A stretch of DNA of 64,000 nucleotides from Paraburkholderia fungorum (GTDB lineage Bacteria; Pseudomonadota; Gammaproteobacteria; Burkholderiales; Burkholderiaceae), in assembly GCF_900099835.1 (NCBI RefSeq), contig NZ_FNKP01000001.1:248001-312000 (forward strand), in the 5' to 3' direction. The notes below the pieces were generated by a model. That model ran no database searches. It was not told the origin of the DNA and saw only the letters and a list, made by a program, of their open reading frames with translations. The translations under genes were made by a program, and so were the position numbers. Below, piece by piece: positions 27,621 to 36,477 of this stretch (position 1 is its first letter; each line of letters starts with the position of its first letter).

Positions 27621-29134
27621 CACAGGCGCCCGCGCAAGCAGTCCATCGCACTCAGGACGGCGACGCAGTCGCAGGCGAGCGCGCTGCGCCTTCGAGCGTC
27701 GCGGCCCGGCTCGTGCCGTACGGCTTCGCGCGCAGCGGCCAGATCCTGGTCGCGCATCAGCACGCGGATAGCCTCGAAGTGTGGATCAGCGAGCGCACCA
27801 GCGAAGCCGCGCTCGCCGAAGTCACGCGCAATTTCGGCGCGGTGTCGGTGGTGCGTCTGCCCGCCGACGAACTCGCGCAGGCGATCAACCAGGCCTACGC
27901 GCGCCAGGACGGCAGCGCGGCGCAGGTGGTCGGCGAGGTCGAAGGCGAAGTCGATCTGTCGCGTCTGATGCAGGACATTCCCGAGGTCGAGGATCTGCTC
28001 GAATCGGAAGACGACGCGCCGATCATCCGCATGATCAACGCGCTGCTGACTCAGGCCGCGCGCGAACAGGCGTCGGATATTCACATCGAGCCGTTCGAGA
28101 ACGCGTCGGTGGTGCGGTTCCGTGTGGACGGTACGTTGCGCGACGTCGTGCGGCCGAAGAAGGCGCTGCACGGCGCACTGATCTCGCGGATCAAGATCAT
28201 GGCGCAACTCGATATCGCGGAGAAACGTTTGCCGCAGGATGGCCGTATCACGCTGCGCGTGGGCGGGCGTCCGGTGGACGTGCGGGTGTCGACGCTGCCG
28301 ACCGGTCACGGCGAGCGCGCGGTGCTGCGTCTGCTGGAAAAGGACGCGTCGCGTCTGAATCTCGAAGCGCTCGGCATGGCGCCCGACACGCTCGTCAAAT
28401 TCGACAAGCTGATCGGCAAGCCGCACGGCATCGTGCTGGTCACGGGCCCGACCGGCTCGGGCAAAACGACCACGCTATACGCGTCGATGTCGCGGCTCGA
28501 AACGGCGACGACCAACATCATGACGGTCGAAGATCCGATCGAATACGACCTCTCCGGCATCGGCCAGACGCAGGTCAACGAGCGGATCGGCATGAGCTTC
28601 GCACGCGCGTTGCGTTCGATTCTGCGGCAGGACCCGGACATCATCATGATCGGTGAAATCCGCGACCTCGAAACGGCACAGATCGCGGTGCAGGCATCGC
28701 TGACGGGTCACCTCGTGCTCGCCACGCTGCACACGAACGACGCGGCTTCCGCGGTCACGCGTCTGACCGACATGGGCGTCGAGCCGTATCTGCTGGCGTC
28801 GTCGCTGCTCGGCGTGCTGGCGCAGCGGCTGGTGCGTCGCCTGTGTCCGTCGTGCCGCGAAGAGCGTACCGAAGAAGACGGCAGCGTGCGCTGGCATCCG
28901 GTCGGTTGCGACAAATGCGGCCAGTCTGGTTACGCAGGACGCCGCGGCGTCTACGAACTGCTGCTGATCGACGATGAAATCCGCTCGCTGGTTCACCGCA
29001 ATGCGGCCGATGCGGAAATTCTCGCCACCGGTCGCGCGCAAGGCATGCGCACGTTGCGCGAAGATTCGGACCGCTGGCTCGCTTCGGGGCTGACATCGCT
29101 CGAAGAAGTGATACGCGTGACGGGCGGAGTATAA
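27617..29134 (+). CDS. gspE: Type II secretion ATPase GspE
   Basis: 505 residues, GTG start overlapping the gspD stop (GTGA), with AAGGAG upstream. Walker A is GPTGSGKTTTLYA (about residue 280), the Asp and His boxes lie around EDPIEYDLSGIGQTQVNE, and Walker B is DIIMIGEIRDLET. The tetracysteine zinc motif of GspE is complete: CPSC and, later, CDKC. It powers pseudopilus assembly from the cytoplasmic side through GspL and GspF. Confidence 0.97.
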   Translation: MTQAPAQAVHRTQDGDAVAGERAAPSSVAARLVPYGFARSGQILVAHQHADSLEVWISERTSEAALAEVTRNFGAVSVVRLPADELAQAINQAYARQDGSAAQVVGEVEGEVDLSRLMQDIPEVEDLLESEDDAPIIRMINALLTQAAREQASDIHIEPFENASVVRFRVDGTLRDVVRPKKALHGALISRIKIMAQLDIAEKRLPQDGRITLRVGGRPVDVRVSTLPTGHGERAVLRLLEKDASRLNLEALGMAPDTLVKFDKLIGKPHGIVLVTGPTGSGKTTTLYASMSRLETATTNIMTVEDPIEYDLSGIGQTQVNERIGMSFARALRSILRQDPDIIMIGEIRDLETAQIAVQASLTGHLVLATLHTNDAASAVTRLTDMGVEPYLLASSLLGVLAQRLVRRLCPSCREERTEEDGSVRWHPVGCDKCGQSGYAGRRGVYELLLIDDEIRSLVHRNAADAEILATGRAQGMRTLREDSDRWLASGLTSLEEVIRVTGGV

Positions 29135-29138
29135 GCGC

Positions 29139-30356
29139 ATGCCGGCATTTCGTTTCGAAGCAATCGATGCGGCGGGCAAAGCGCAAAAAGGCGTGCTCGA
29201 CGCGGACAGCGCGCGCGGCGCCCGCACGAATCTGCGTTCGCAGGGACTGACGCCGCTCGTCGTCGAACCGGCGGCCACGCGAACGCGGGGTGAGCGAAAT
29301 CAGCGTTTGTCGTTGGGACGGCGTCTGTCGCAGCGCGAACAGGCCATTCTCACGCGCCAACTGGCGAGCCTGCTGATCGCGGGTCTGCCGCTCGACGAAG
29401 CGCTCGCGGTGCTGACCGATCAGTCGGAACGCGATTACATTCGCGAACTGATGGCGTCGATTCGCGCGGAAGTGCTCGGCGGCCATTCGCTCGCCAATGC
29501 GCTGACGCAGCATCCGAAAGACTTCCCCGAGATTTATCGCGCACTCGTCGCGGCGGGCGAGCATACGGGCAAGCTTGGTCTGGTGTTGTCGCGTCTGGCC
29601 GACTATATCGAGCAAAGCAATGCGCTGAAACAGAAGATCGTGCTTGCGTTCACTTACCCGACCATCGTCACGCTCATCGCGTTCGGTATCGTCACGTTTC
29701 TGTTGAGCTACGTGGTGCCGCAAGTCGTGAACGTGTTCGCCAGCACCAAGCAGCAACTGCCCTTCCTCACCATCATGATGATGGCGCTGTCCGGCTTCGT
29801 GCGGCATTGGTGGTGGGCGGTGCTGATCGGCGTGTTCGCGCTGTCGTACATGGTGCGCTCGATTCTTAAGCAGCCTGGTCCGCGTCTCGTTTTCGACCGC
29901 TGGCTGCTCACCGCGCCGCTGCTCGGCAAACTCGTTCGCGGCTACAACACCGTGCGTTTTGCGAGCACGCTAGGCATTCTGACAGCCGCTGGCGTACCGA
30001 TTCTGCGCGCGCTGCAAGCCGCTGCGGAAACCCTCAGCAACAACGCGATGCGCGGCAACATCGACGATGCGATCGTGCGGGTACGCGAAGGTACGTCGCT
30101 GTCGCGCGCGCTCGGCAATACGAAGACGTTTCCGCCGGTGCTGGTGCACCTGATCCGTTCAGGCGAAGCCACCGGCGATGTGACGACCATGCTCGACCGC
30201 GCAGCCGAAGGCGAAGCACGCGAGCTGGAGCGCCGCACGATGTTCCTGACGAGCCTGCTGGAGCCGTTGCTGATTCTGGCGATGGGGGGCGTGGTGCTGG
30301 TGATCGTGCTGGCGGTGATGCTGCCGATCATCGAGTTGAACAACCTCGTGCAGTGA
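29139..30356 (+). CDS. gspF: Type II secretion inner-membrane platform protein GspF
   Basis: 405 residues. It has two T2SSF domains with three membrane segments, for example IVTLIAFGIVTFLLSYVVPQ and the C-terminal ILAMGGVVLVIVLAVMLPI. The N-terminal MPAFRFEAIDAAGKAQKGVL is typical. GGAGT precedes the start, 4 nt after the gspE stop. It anchors the ATPase and pseudopilins in the inner membrane. Confidence 0.97.
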   Translation: MPAFRFEAIDAAGKAQKGVLDADSARGARTNLRSQGLTPLVVEPAATRTRGERNQRLSLGRRLSQREQAILTRQLASLLIAGLPLDEALAVLTDQSERDYIRELMASIRAEVLGGHSLANALTQHPKDFPEIYRALVAAGEHTGKLGLVLSRLADYIEQSNALKQKIVLAFTYPTIVTLIAFGIVTFLLSYVVPQVVNVFASTKQQLPFLTIMMMALSGFVRHWWWAVLIGVFALSYMVRSILKQPGPRLVFDRWLLTAPLLGKLVRGYNTVRFASTLGILTAAGVPILRALQAAAETLSNNAMRGNIDDAIVRVREGTSLSRALGNTKTFPPVLVHLIRSGEATGDVTTMLDRAAEGEARELERRTMFLTSLLEPLLILAMGGVVLVIVLAVMLPIIELNNLVQ

Positions 30357-30447
30357 TGCGGTAACGCGAAACGAGGCCGGGTTGCGCGGCGAATTGCGGC
30401 TGACGCAGCCGCGCAACCGGTTGAAGCGAACTAGCTGAAGCAGGGGT

Positions 30448-30482
30448 AAAAAGCAGGCGGCCCAAAGCAGCAAGGCCGCCTG
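30448..30482 (-). terminator. Rho-independent terminator of gspC
   Basis: On the reverse strand CAGGCGGCC (30482-30474) pairs with GGCCGCCTG (30462-30454) and is followed by a run of five T. It starts 3 nt after the gspC stop codon and may also slow transcription leaving gspF on the other strand. Confidence 0.8.
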
Positions 30483-30485
30483 ACT

Positions 30486-30899
30486 TTAGCGGACGTAAAT
30501 GGTAGGACCGGCTGCGTTGGCCGGCAGGAATACTTCGGAATGCGCGCCATTGCGGTCGATGATGATCGAGCGGGCGCGGACTTCGGAAAGTTTGGCTCCC
30601 TGCATCAACGCGCTGCCGAGCGACACGGCATGCGGCGGTTCACCGCCCACGCTGACGATCGCCGCGGCGCCTTCCTGCAAAGCGAGGATGCCGAACAGAT
30701 GCACGTCCTGATTGACGCTGCGCGTGAGCTGGCCGCCGAACAGCGTGGCGGCCTGGTCGGTCGAGACCTGAGCGTGCGCAGCGGCCGCGGGCAACGGCGC
30801 GCCGGACAGGGTGGAAAGTGTGATGACCCAGTAGGTCAGCGTCGCGCAAAAAACGGCGAACAGCGCGAGCGACAGAAGGCGGATTTGGATGGCGTTCAT
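30486..30899 (-). CDS. gspC: Short GspC-type type II secretion protein, opposite strand
   Basis: 137 residues. An N-terminal inner-membrane anchor (about 8-30, LLSLALFAVFCATLTYWVIT) is followed by the homology region (ATLFGGQLTRSVNQDVHLFG, then LFGILALQEGAAAIVSVGG). The C-terminal PDZ or coiled-coil domain of classic GspC (about 270-300 aa) is absent. It links the inner-membrane platform to the secretin N0 domain. It lies on the opposite strand between gspF and gspG, an arrangement I know from Burkholderia pseudomallei. No Shine-Dalgarno is seen; a TACAAT ends 6 nt before the ATG, raising the chance of a leaderless mRNA. Confidence 0.85.
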   Translation of the reverse strand: MNAIQIRLLSLALFAVFCATLTYWVITLSTLSGAPLPAAAAHAQVSTDQAATLFGGQLTRSVNQDVHLFGILALQEGAAAIVSVGGEPPHAVSLGSALMQGAKLSEVRARSIIIDRNGAHSEVFLPANAAGPTIYVR

Positions 30900-30900
30900 G

Positions 30901-30913
30901 CGTACATTGTACG
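30901..30913. promoter_or_regulatory. Palindrome abutting the gspC start
   Basis: CGTACA-T-TGTACG, a perfect 13-bp dyad, begins 2 nt from the gspC start codon and includes the candidate -10 (TACAAT) for gspC. It sits in the 157-nt divergent region shared with gspG and may be an operator. Confidence 0.4.
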
Positions 30914-31056
30914 GACTATTGTGAAAATTGCGTTGGGTTGAATCCCTTCAATACCATGACATTAAAATGACCGGCTGGGCCTGTCCAATGGCACCCTATT
31001 AGCCACGAGACGCATTCTGACCAGTCAAAATTTCACCTGAAAAGAGGTAGCAAGCT

Positions 31057-31521
31057 ATGCAACTGTCGACCACTCGCCGCACTGAAATCGCGGGTTCGCG
31101 CAGCCGTCTGCAACGAGGTTTCACGCTGATCGAAGTGATGGTCGTGATCGCGATTCTGGGCATTCTGGCCGCGCTGATCGTCCCGAAGATCATGAGCCGT
31201 CCCGATGAAGCACGCCGCGTCGCCGCCAAGCAGGACATCGGCACCGTCATGCAGGCGCTGAAACTCTATCGCCTCGATAACGGCCGTTATCCGAGCCAGG
31301 AGCAAGGTCTGCGCGCGTTGATCGAAAAGCCCGCTACCGATCCGGTGCCGGCCAACTGGAAAGACGGCGGTTATCTCGAACGTCTGCCGAACGATCCGTG
31401 GGGTAATGCCTATCAATATCTGAATCCGGGCGTGCACGGCGAGATCGACGTGTTCAGCTACGGCGCGGACGGCAAGGCAGGCGGCGAAGGCAACGATGCC
31501 GACGTCGGCTCGTGGCAATAA
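31057..31521 (+). CDS. gspG: Major pseudopilin GspG
   Basis: 154 residues. Prepilin motif [22 protein letters not shown] with cleavage after Gly21 and Glu at +5. The C-terminal calcium-loop and disulfide-free fold of GspG is seen in [15 protein letters not shown] and [15 protein letters not shown]. It polymerises into the pseudopilus that pushes substrates through GspD. AAAGAGGT precedes the start, and it opens the second forward-strand block of gsp genes. Confidence 0.97.
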   Translation: MQLSTTRRTEIAGSRSRLQRGFTLIEVMVVIAILGILAALIVPKIMSRPDEARRVAAKQDIGTVMQALKLYRLDNGRYPSQEQGLRALIEKPATDPVPANWKDGGYLERLPNDPWGNAYQYLNPGVHGEIDVFSYGADGKAGGEGNDADVGSWQ

Positions 31522-31637
31522 GCGGCCTTAACAGCCACGTTTTTCATGCGCGCGAACCAGCCTTCGGGCACGCAGCCCAGCGGCGCGGTTCGCGTGTTCT
31601 GTCGATGCGTTTTTGTCTGACTCCCAGTTGATCGTTG

Positions 31638-32234
31638 ATGGCCGGCTCTATGCGTATGTCCGCTTGCAAGTCCCGTGTGGACACTCCGTGTACGGCCCCG
31701 TTGCCGCGCGCGGCGAGTGCCGCCGCGCGTCGCTCGCGTGATCCGCGCAATCCGGGCAACTCGCGTATGAGCGGCAGCGGCCGTCGCGCCGCAGGTTTCA
31801 CGCTGCTCGAAATGATGGTCGTGCTCCTGATCGCCGGCATCCTCGTGTCCCTCACCGCATTGACGATGACCCGCAATCCGCGCACCGATCTGAACGAGGA
31901 AGCGCAGCGTCTAGCGCTGCTGTTCGAATCGGCGGGCGACGAAGCGCAGGTGCGCGCAAAGCCCATCGCGTGGCAGCCGCTCGATAACGGCTTCCGTTTC
32001 GATCAGCGCACCGAAGACGGCTGGCGTCCGCTGCGCGACGAACTGCTCGGTCCGCGTAACTGGGAAGGCGGTGTGACAGGTGTCACGATCAGCTATCCGG
32101 GGTCCGATTCGCATCCGCACCGCATCGTCTTCGGCACCGAGGCGATCGACGTGCCGGTGCAGATCACGCTGTTTTCGGCAGCCGGGAGCGCGACGATCGT
32201 CGGCACCGGCAATGGCCGCTATGAGGTGCGCTGA
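31638..32234 (+). CDS. gspH: Minor pseudopilin GspH
   Basis: 198 residues if started at 31638. The prepilin motif is AAG/FTLLEMMVVLLIAGILVSL, with a conventional fold after it. None of the in-frame starts (31638, 31650, 31656, 31767) has a clear ribosome site; 31767 would give a normal 10-residue leader, while 31638 keeps the gap to gspG shorter. GspH is a minor subunit near the pseudopilus tip. It ends 1 nt before gspI. Confidence 0.9.
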   Translation: MAGSMRMSACKSRVDTPCTAPLPRAASAAARRSRDPRNPGNSRMSGSGRRAAGFTLLEMMVVLLIAGILVSLTALTMTRNPRTDLNEEAQRLALLFESAGDEAQVRAKPIAWQPLDNGFRFDQRTEDGWRPLRDELLGPRNWEGGVTGVTISYPGSDSHPHRIVFGTEAIDVPVQITLFSAAGSATIVGTGNGRYEVR

Positions 32235-32235
32235 G

Positions 32236-32652
32236 ATGCGTCGTTGCAGCAGTTTGAATCGCACTGGTTACTCCGGGCGCACGCAGCGCGGCTTCACGAT
32301 GATCGAAGTGCTGGTTGCGCTTGCGATCATCGCGGTGGCGTTGTCGGCGTCGTTGCGCGCGGTCGGCAGTCTCGCGAGCGGCGAAGCCGATCTGCACAAG
32401 CGTCTGCTCGCCGGCTGGAGTGCGGACAACACGCTCGCGCAGTTGCATTTGACGCACGCGTGGCCGAGTGTCGGTTCGACCAGCTTCGAGTGCTCGCAAG
32501 GCAACCTGCAACTGATGTGTACCGAAAATGTGACGTCGACGCCGAATCCGGTGTTTCGTCGAGTGGAAGTGATGGTGACGATGCCTGGGCGTTCCGGCAA
32601 TCTCGCTCAGATGGTCACGGTGGTCGCGAATGAAAACAACCGCTCGCTCTGA
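32236..32652 (+). CDS. gspI: Minor pseudopilin GspI
   Basis: 138 residues, with prepilin motif QRG/FTMIEVLVALAIIAVALSA. The start lies 1 nt after the gspH stop, with GAGGTG upstream. GspI nucleates the tip complex with GspJ and GspK. The 3' end overlaps gspJ by 23 nt, a sign of translational coupling. Confidence 0.94.
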   Translation: MRRCSSLNRTGYSGRTQRGFTMIEVLVALAIIAVALSASLRAVGSLASGEADLHKRLLAGWSADNTLAQLHLTHAWPSVGSTSFECSQGNLQLMCTENVTSTPNPVFRRVEVMVTMPGRSGNLAQMVTVVANENNRSL

Positions 32653-33307
32653 GCGCCGCCGCCGATCGGGCGCGCACGGCTTCACGCTGATCGAACTGCT
32701 GGTCGCGATTGCGATCATGGCGGTGATTGCCGTGCTGTCGTGGCGCGGTCTCGACCAGATCATCCGCGGCCGGGAAACCATTACGAACGCGATGGAAGAG
32801 GAGCGCGTATTCGCGCAACTGTTCGACCAGATGCGGATCGACGTGCGCCACGCCGCATCGGACGACGAATCGGGCCAGGCGGCGGTGTCGCTATCGGGCA
32901 ACGTGCTGCAGGTGGTCCGCGAGATGGTGTTGCCGGGCACCGCGCCGCGTTTGCAGGTGGTGCGCTATCGGGTGTCCAATGGACGCGTGACCCGTTATGC
33001 GTCGCCGCCGCTGGGCAATGTCGGCGACCTGCGGCGCGCGTTGCGCGGCACCGAAGGCGACGGTTGGTCCGCGATACCGCTGATGGGCAACGTCACGTCG
33101 ATTTCTGCGCGGCTGTACGTGCCGAAAGTCGGCTGGACCACGCAGATGAAAGACGTGCAAAGCGCGATCACCGAGGCCGACAATAATCTGAAGGTGCCGC
33201 AACTGGGCAATGCGCCTTTGCCGCGTTCGGTGACGGGGCTGGAAGTGAGCGTGTCGGCGAAGGCGCTTGCGCGCCCCGTCACGCGGGTTTTCCTGGTCGG
33301 AGAATGA
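32630..33307 (+). CDS. gspJ: Minor pseudopilin GspJ
   Basis: 225 residues, with prepilin motif AHG/FTLIELLVAIAIMAVIAVL after a basic 17-residue leader. The body has the GspJ-type segment ISARLYVPKVGWTTQMKD. It is part of the pseudopilus tip complex. The start lies inside the end of gspI, and the stop is 1 nt before gspK. Confidence 0.95.
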   Translation: MKTTARSERRRRSGAHGFTLIELLVAIAIMAVIAVLSWRGLDQIIRGRETITNAMEEERVFAQLFDQMRIDVRHAASDDESGQAAVSLSGNVLQVVREMVLPGTAPRLQVVRYRVSNGRVTRYASPPLGNVGDLRRALRGTEGDGWSAIPLMGNVTSISARLYVPKVGWTTQMKDVQSAITEADNNLKVPQLGNAPLPRSVTGLEVSVSAKALARPVTRVFLVGE

Positions 33308-33308
33308 A

Positions 33309-34520
33309 ATGAAATTCTCTTGGTTGTCTGCGCGACGGGTTGTGCGTGCCCTGCCCTCTGGCTTCGGTCAGACGCGGGCGCCCGCCTCTACCCGCGCATC
33401 CGGCAGACGGAAAACCCGCAAAGCATCGTCGCCTGCGCAACAGAAAGGCGCGGCGATCATCAGTGCGCTGCTGGTCGTCGCGTTGTCGGCGATTCTGGTG
33501 TCGGGCATGCTCTGGCGCCAGCAGGTACAGATCCGGCGAATCGAAAATCAGCGGCTGCTTTCGCAGGCGCTCTGGGTGTCGCGCGGCGCACTCGACTGGA
33601 CGCGGCTGATTCTGCGTTCCGAAGGCGATACGTCGGCGGGCATCACGTATCTCGGCGGCTTGTGGGGCGTGCCGATTGCGAAGACCCGTTTGTCCGACTT
33701 CCTTGGACAGATCGGCGAAGTCCGCGCTGAGCAAGGTGCGGAAACGTATCTTTCCGGTTCGATCGAAGACGCGCAGGCGAAATTCAATCTGCGCAATCTG
33801 GTGTCGAGCCCCGCGCCCGGCGTGCTGCAACTGAACACCGAGCAGATCAGCGCGTATCAGCGTCTGCTCGTGTCGCTCGGTGCGAACAGCCAGCTCGCGA
33901 AGAACACCGCAGTGCAGGTGCGCGCGAGCCTCGCGCAATCGGCGACCCGCTTCCAGACGGTCACGTCCACGTCCAGTTCGTCGACCACCACCACGTCGAC
34001 GAACACAGCGGCCCAGGCGATTCAGGGCGGCGCCACCGGCGGCGGCAACTTCACCGACAAACCCGGTATCGACGACGACAACGACAAAGGCGGTACTCCG
34101 CTGCAAATGACCAGCGTCGACTCGCTGCTCGACATCCCCGGCTACACGCCGGAAATGGTCGCGCAATTGCGCCCTTTCGTGACCATTCTGCCGACCGCGA
34201 CGGCGGTCAATATGAATACCGCATCGGCCGAAGTGATCTCGGCGATCGTGCCTGAAATGAACCTGTCGCAGGCGCAGGCGTTCGTCGCGCGCCGGCAGAC
34301 GGTGTTTTTCCATAATGTCGGCGACGTGACGCTCGCGCTGACCGGTTCAGGCGTGCAGTCGGCTGCGGTCGATCCGAGCGAAATGGACGTCACCACCAGC
34401 TACTTTTTGATTCATGGCCGCGTGCAGCACGAGCGCGCCGAAGTGGACCGCACGACGCTCGTCTATCGCGATGCATTGACTCATACAACGCGTATCGTGC
34501 GGGTACAAGACCAACTATGA
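33309..34520 (+). CDS. gspK: Minor pseudopilin GspK
   Basis: 403 residues. The leader is unusually long (about 47 residues, Arg/Lys/Ala-rich) before QKGAAIISALLVVALSAIL. As expected for GspK, the conserved +5 Glu is missing. The large insertion domain and the helix-hairpin-helix-like part (NMNTASAEVISAIVPEM) are present. A Ser/Thr-rich stretch (about residues 219-235) and Asp/Gly run follow. GspK caps the pseudopilus. GGAG precedes the start. Confidence 0.94.
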   Translation: MKFSWLSARRVVRALPSGFGQTRAPASTRASGRRKTRKASSPAQQKGAAIISALLVVALSAILVSGMLWRQQVQIRRIENQRLLSQALWVSRGALDWTRLILRSEGDTSAGITYLGGLWGVPIAKTRLSDFLGQIGEVRAEQGAETYLSGSIEDAQAKFNLRNLVSSPAPGVLQLNTEQISAYQRLLVSLGANSQLAKNTAVQVRASLAQSATRFQTVTSTSSSSTTTTSTNTAAQAIQGGATGGGNFTDKPGIDDDNDKGGTPLQMTSVDSLLDIPGYTPEMVAQLRPFVTILPTATAVNMNTASAEVISAIVPEMNLSQAQAFVARRQTVFFHNVGDVTLALTGSGVQSAAVDPSEMDVTTSYFLIHGRVQHERAEVDRTTLVYRDALTHTTRIVRVQDQL

Positions 34521-34548
34521 ATAACGCAATTCCCAGAGAGAGTGGCCT

Positions 34549-35955
34549 TTGAGCACGCTGATCGTCCTATTGCCGCCGCGTGATCCGGCGGTGCCATCGC
34601 AGGAATGGCAACTGCCGGAGTTGCCGTTCGTCCTGCTCGACAAATCGGGCCGCACCCAGCGCGCCGGCCGTTCGGCGCTCGCGCTGCTGCCGCGCGCGAA
34701 CCTGACGGTGCTGATGGTCGCCGCCCGCGACCTGCTGATGATGCCCGCGACGCTGCCGCCGCTGCGCGGGCCGAAGCTGCGTCAGGCGCTGCCCAATGTC
34801 GTCGAGGATCAACTGATCCAAGACCCGCAAACCTGCCATATTGCCGTCGATCCGCAGCCGGTCGCGGGCGGAAAGCAGTTGCTGGCGATCATCGATCGCG
34901 GCTGGTTCCGTTTTATCGTCGAAGCGTTCTCGACGGCGGGGCATCGCAGCCTGCGCGCGGTGCCGGTGACACGCTGTCTGCCGCAAGCTGCCGCCGCGCT
35001 CGACCTACCCGTCGAAGTCGCGGAAACGGTCGGCGGGGGCGAGCCGGTCATGGCGTCCGGCGTGGCGACCTCGCTGCCGGGTGTGGCACCCGTGGTTGCG
35101 CCAGGTTTGGCATCGGTCACGCCGATGGTGGCCGCCGTCCTCGGCACCGTGGTCCAGACCGCGCCCGCGATGCTGCTGGAAGGTATGGTCGAAAGCACCA
35201 CGCCGCGTGTCGAACTCGCGATTGCCCGCGGCGTGCAGGGCGAAGGGCTGGCGGTCCCGGCGACGGCGGTGAACGCGACACTCGGCGCATTGGCCGGCGC
35301 GGCGCCGATCTCGCTGTATATGCTCACCGAAGTGCCCGGCAATGAGCCGAGCCTGTCGCCAAATAGTCCGGCGCGGCTTGCGGCGCATATCCACGGTGCG
35401 AGCCCGCTGCCGTTCGAGCAACTGGCGCGGCGTGCGTTGGAATGCCGCTTCGACCTGTGCCAGTTCGAATTCGCATCGCAGCCGTGGCGGCTCGACCGGG
35501 CGACTCTGCGCCGTCTGCGTCTGCCGATTGTGCTGGCCGTTGCGGCGCTGGTGATCGCGATCATCGGCGCGAACGTGCAGTGGCTGATGCTTTCGCGTCA
35601 ACGCGACGCGATCAATACGCAGATGACCGAGTTGCTGCTCAACACTTTCCCGAAGACAACGGTCGTGCTCGACGCGCCTGATCAGATGTCGCGTCAATTG
35701 CAGCAGTTGCGGGTCGCTGCCGGTGAATTGTCGCCGGACGATTTCCTGTCGCTGGCCGACGGGCTTGCGCGTTCGATGTCGCCGGTACCGGTCAACGGCA
35801 TTGCCGGTCTCGACTATCACGACCGCCGGCTCGACGTGACCTTTAAACCCGAGGTCAAGCTCGATCCCGACTTCGCGAAGCGCCTTGCGCGCAACGGGCT
35901 GAGCGGTTCGATCGACAGCAATACGGGCAAGTGGACCATCAGGAACGGACAATGA
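34549..35955 (+). CDS. gspL: Type II secretion inner-membrane protein GspL (TTG start)
   Basis: 468 residues. The cytoplasmic actin-like domain starts STLIVLLPPRDPAVPSQEW, a membrane segment lies at about 327-348 (IVLAVAALVIAIIGANVQWL), and a periplasmic ferredoxin-like domain follows. GspL recruits the ATPase GspE to the inner membrane. The start appears to be TTG, preceded by AGAGAGAG. An Ala/Val/Pro-rich low-complexity stretch of about 90 residues (about 155-244) interrupts the cytoplasmic domain. The stop overlaps the gspM start (ATGA). Confidence 0.92.
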   Translation: MSTLIVLLPPRDPAVPSQEWQLPELPFVLLDKSGRTQRAGRSALALLPRANLTVLMVAARDLLMMPATLPPLRGPKLRQALPNVVEDQLIQDPQTCHIAVDPQPVAGGKQLLAIIDRGWFRFIVEAFSTAGHRSLRAVPVTRCLPQAAAALDLPVEVAETVGGGEPVMASGVATSLPGVAPVVAPGLASVTPMVAAVLGTVVQTAPAMLLEGMVESTTPRVELAIARGVQGEGLAVPATAVNATLGALAGAAPISLYMLTEVPGNEPSLSPNSPARLAAHIHGASPLPFEQLARRALECRFDLCQFEFASQPWRLDRATLRRLRLPIVLAVAALVIAIIGANVQWLMLSRQRDAINTQMTELLLNTFPKTTVVLDAPDQMSRQLQQLRVAAGELSPDDFLSLADGLARSMSPVPVNGIAGLDYHDRRLDVTFKPEVKLDPDFAKRLARNGLSGSIDSNTGKWTIRNGQ

Positions 35956-36455
35956 AAGCTGAACTCGCTCAAACATGGGCCGGATTCTGGGACCAGCGCA
36001 CCGAGCGCGAAAAAGCCATTCTGGCGTGGGGCGGCGGCGTCCTGGCTGTGGTGATCGCGTGGTCGGTGTTGTGGGCGCCTGCGCAGGATGGCCGCTCGCA
36101 TCTGCGTGACACGCTGCCGAGCCTGCAACGGCAGCTCGCGCAGATGACCGCCGAGTCGAACGAAGCACGCGCGTTGTCGGCGGCGGGTCAAGGTGTGGCG
36201 CCGACCGGCGCGGCGCTCAAGGACGCGCTCACCGCGTCGCTCGGCGATCACGGCCTGGCCGCGACGCAGGTGCAGGTGATCGGCAACGCGGTGCAGATCC
36301 AGATGAAGAACGCGTCGTTTCCAGCGTGGACGAGCTGGGTCGACGACGCGCGCAAGCAATTCAAGGTGCAGGTCGCCGAGGCGCACATCACCGCGCTCAA
36401 GGAAGACGGCCAGGTGGATCTGACGGCGTCGTTGCAGCCGTCGACCGCTAAATAA
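35952..36455 (+). CDS. gspM: Type II secretion protein GspM
   Basis: 167 residues. A short cytoplasmic N-terminus, one membrane segment (about 25-45, ILAWGGGVLAVVIAWSVLW) and a periplasmic domain with LKDALTASLGDHGLAATQVQ, typical of GspM. It binds GspL and stabilises it. The ATG overlaps the gspL stop by 4 nt. Confidence 0.93.
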   Translation: MKAELAQTWAGFWDQRTEREKAILAWGGGVLAVVIAWSVLWAPAQDGRSHLRDTLPSLQRQLAQMTAESNEARALSAAGQGVAPTGAALKDALTASLGDHGLAATQVQVIGNAVQIQMKNASFPAWTSWVDDARKQFKVQVAEAHITALKEDGQVDLTASLQPSTAK

Positions 36456-36477
36456 CCGCGCCTCCACGGGATCTCGC

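Noticed and set aside
25242..27623. A 793-residue open frame on the reverse strand across gspD
   Set aside because: It mirrors gspD codons, is rich in Arg/His/Asp as antisense GC-rich frames are, has no domain or ribosome site, and gspD is certain.
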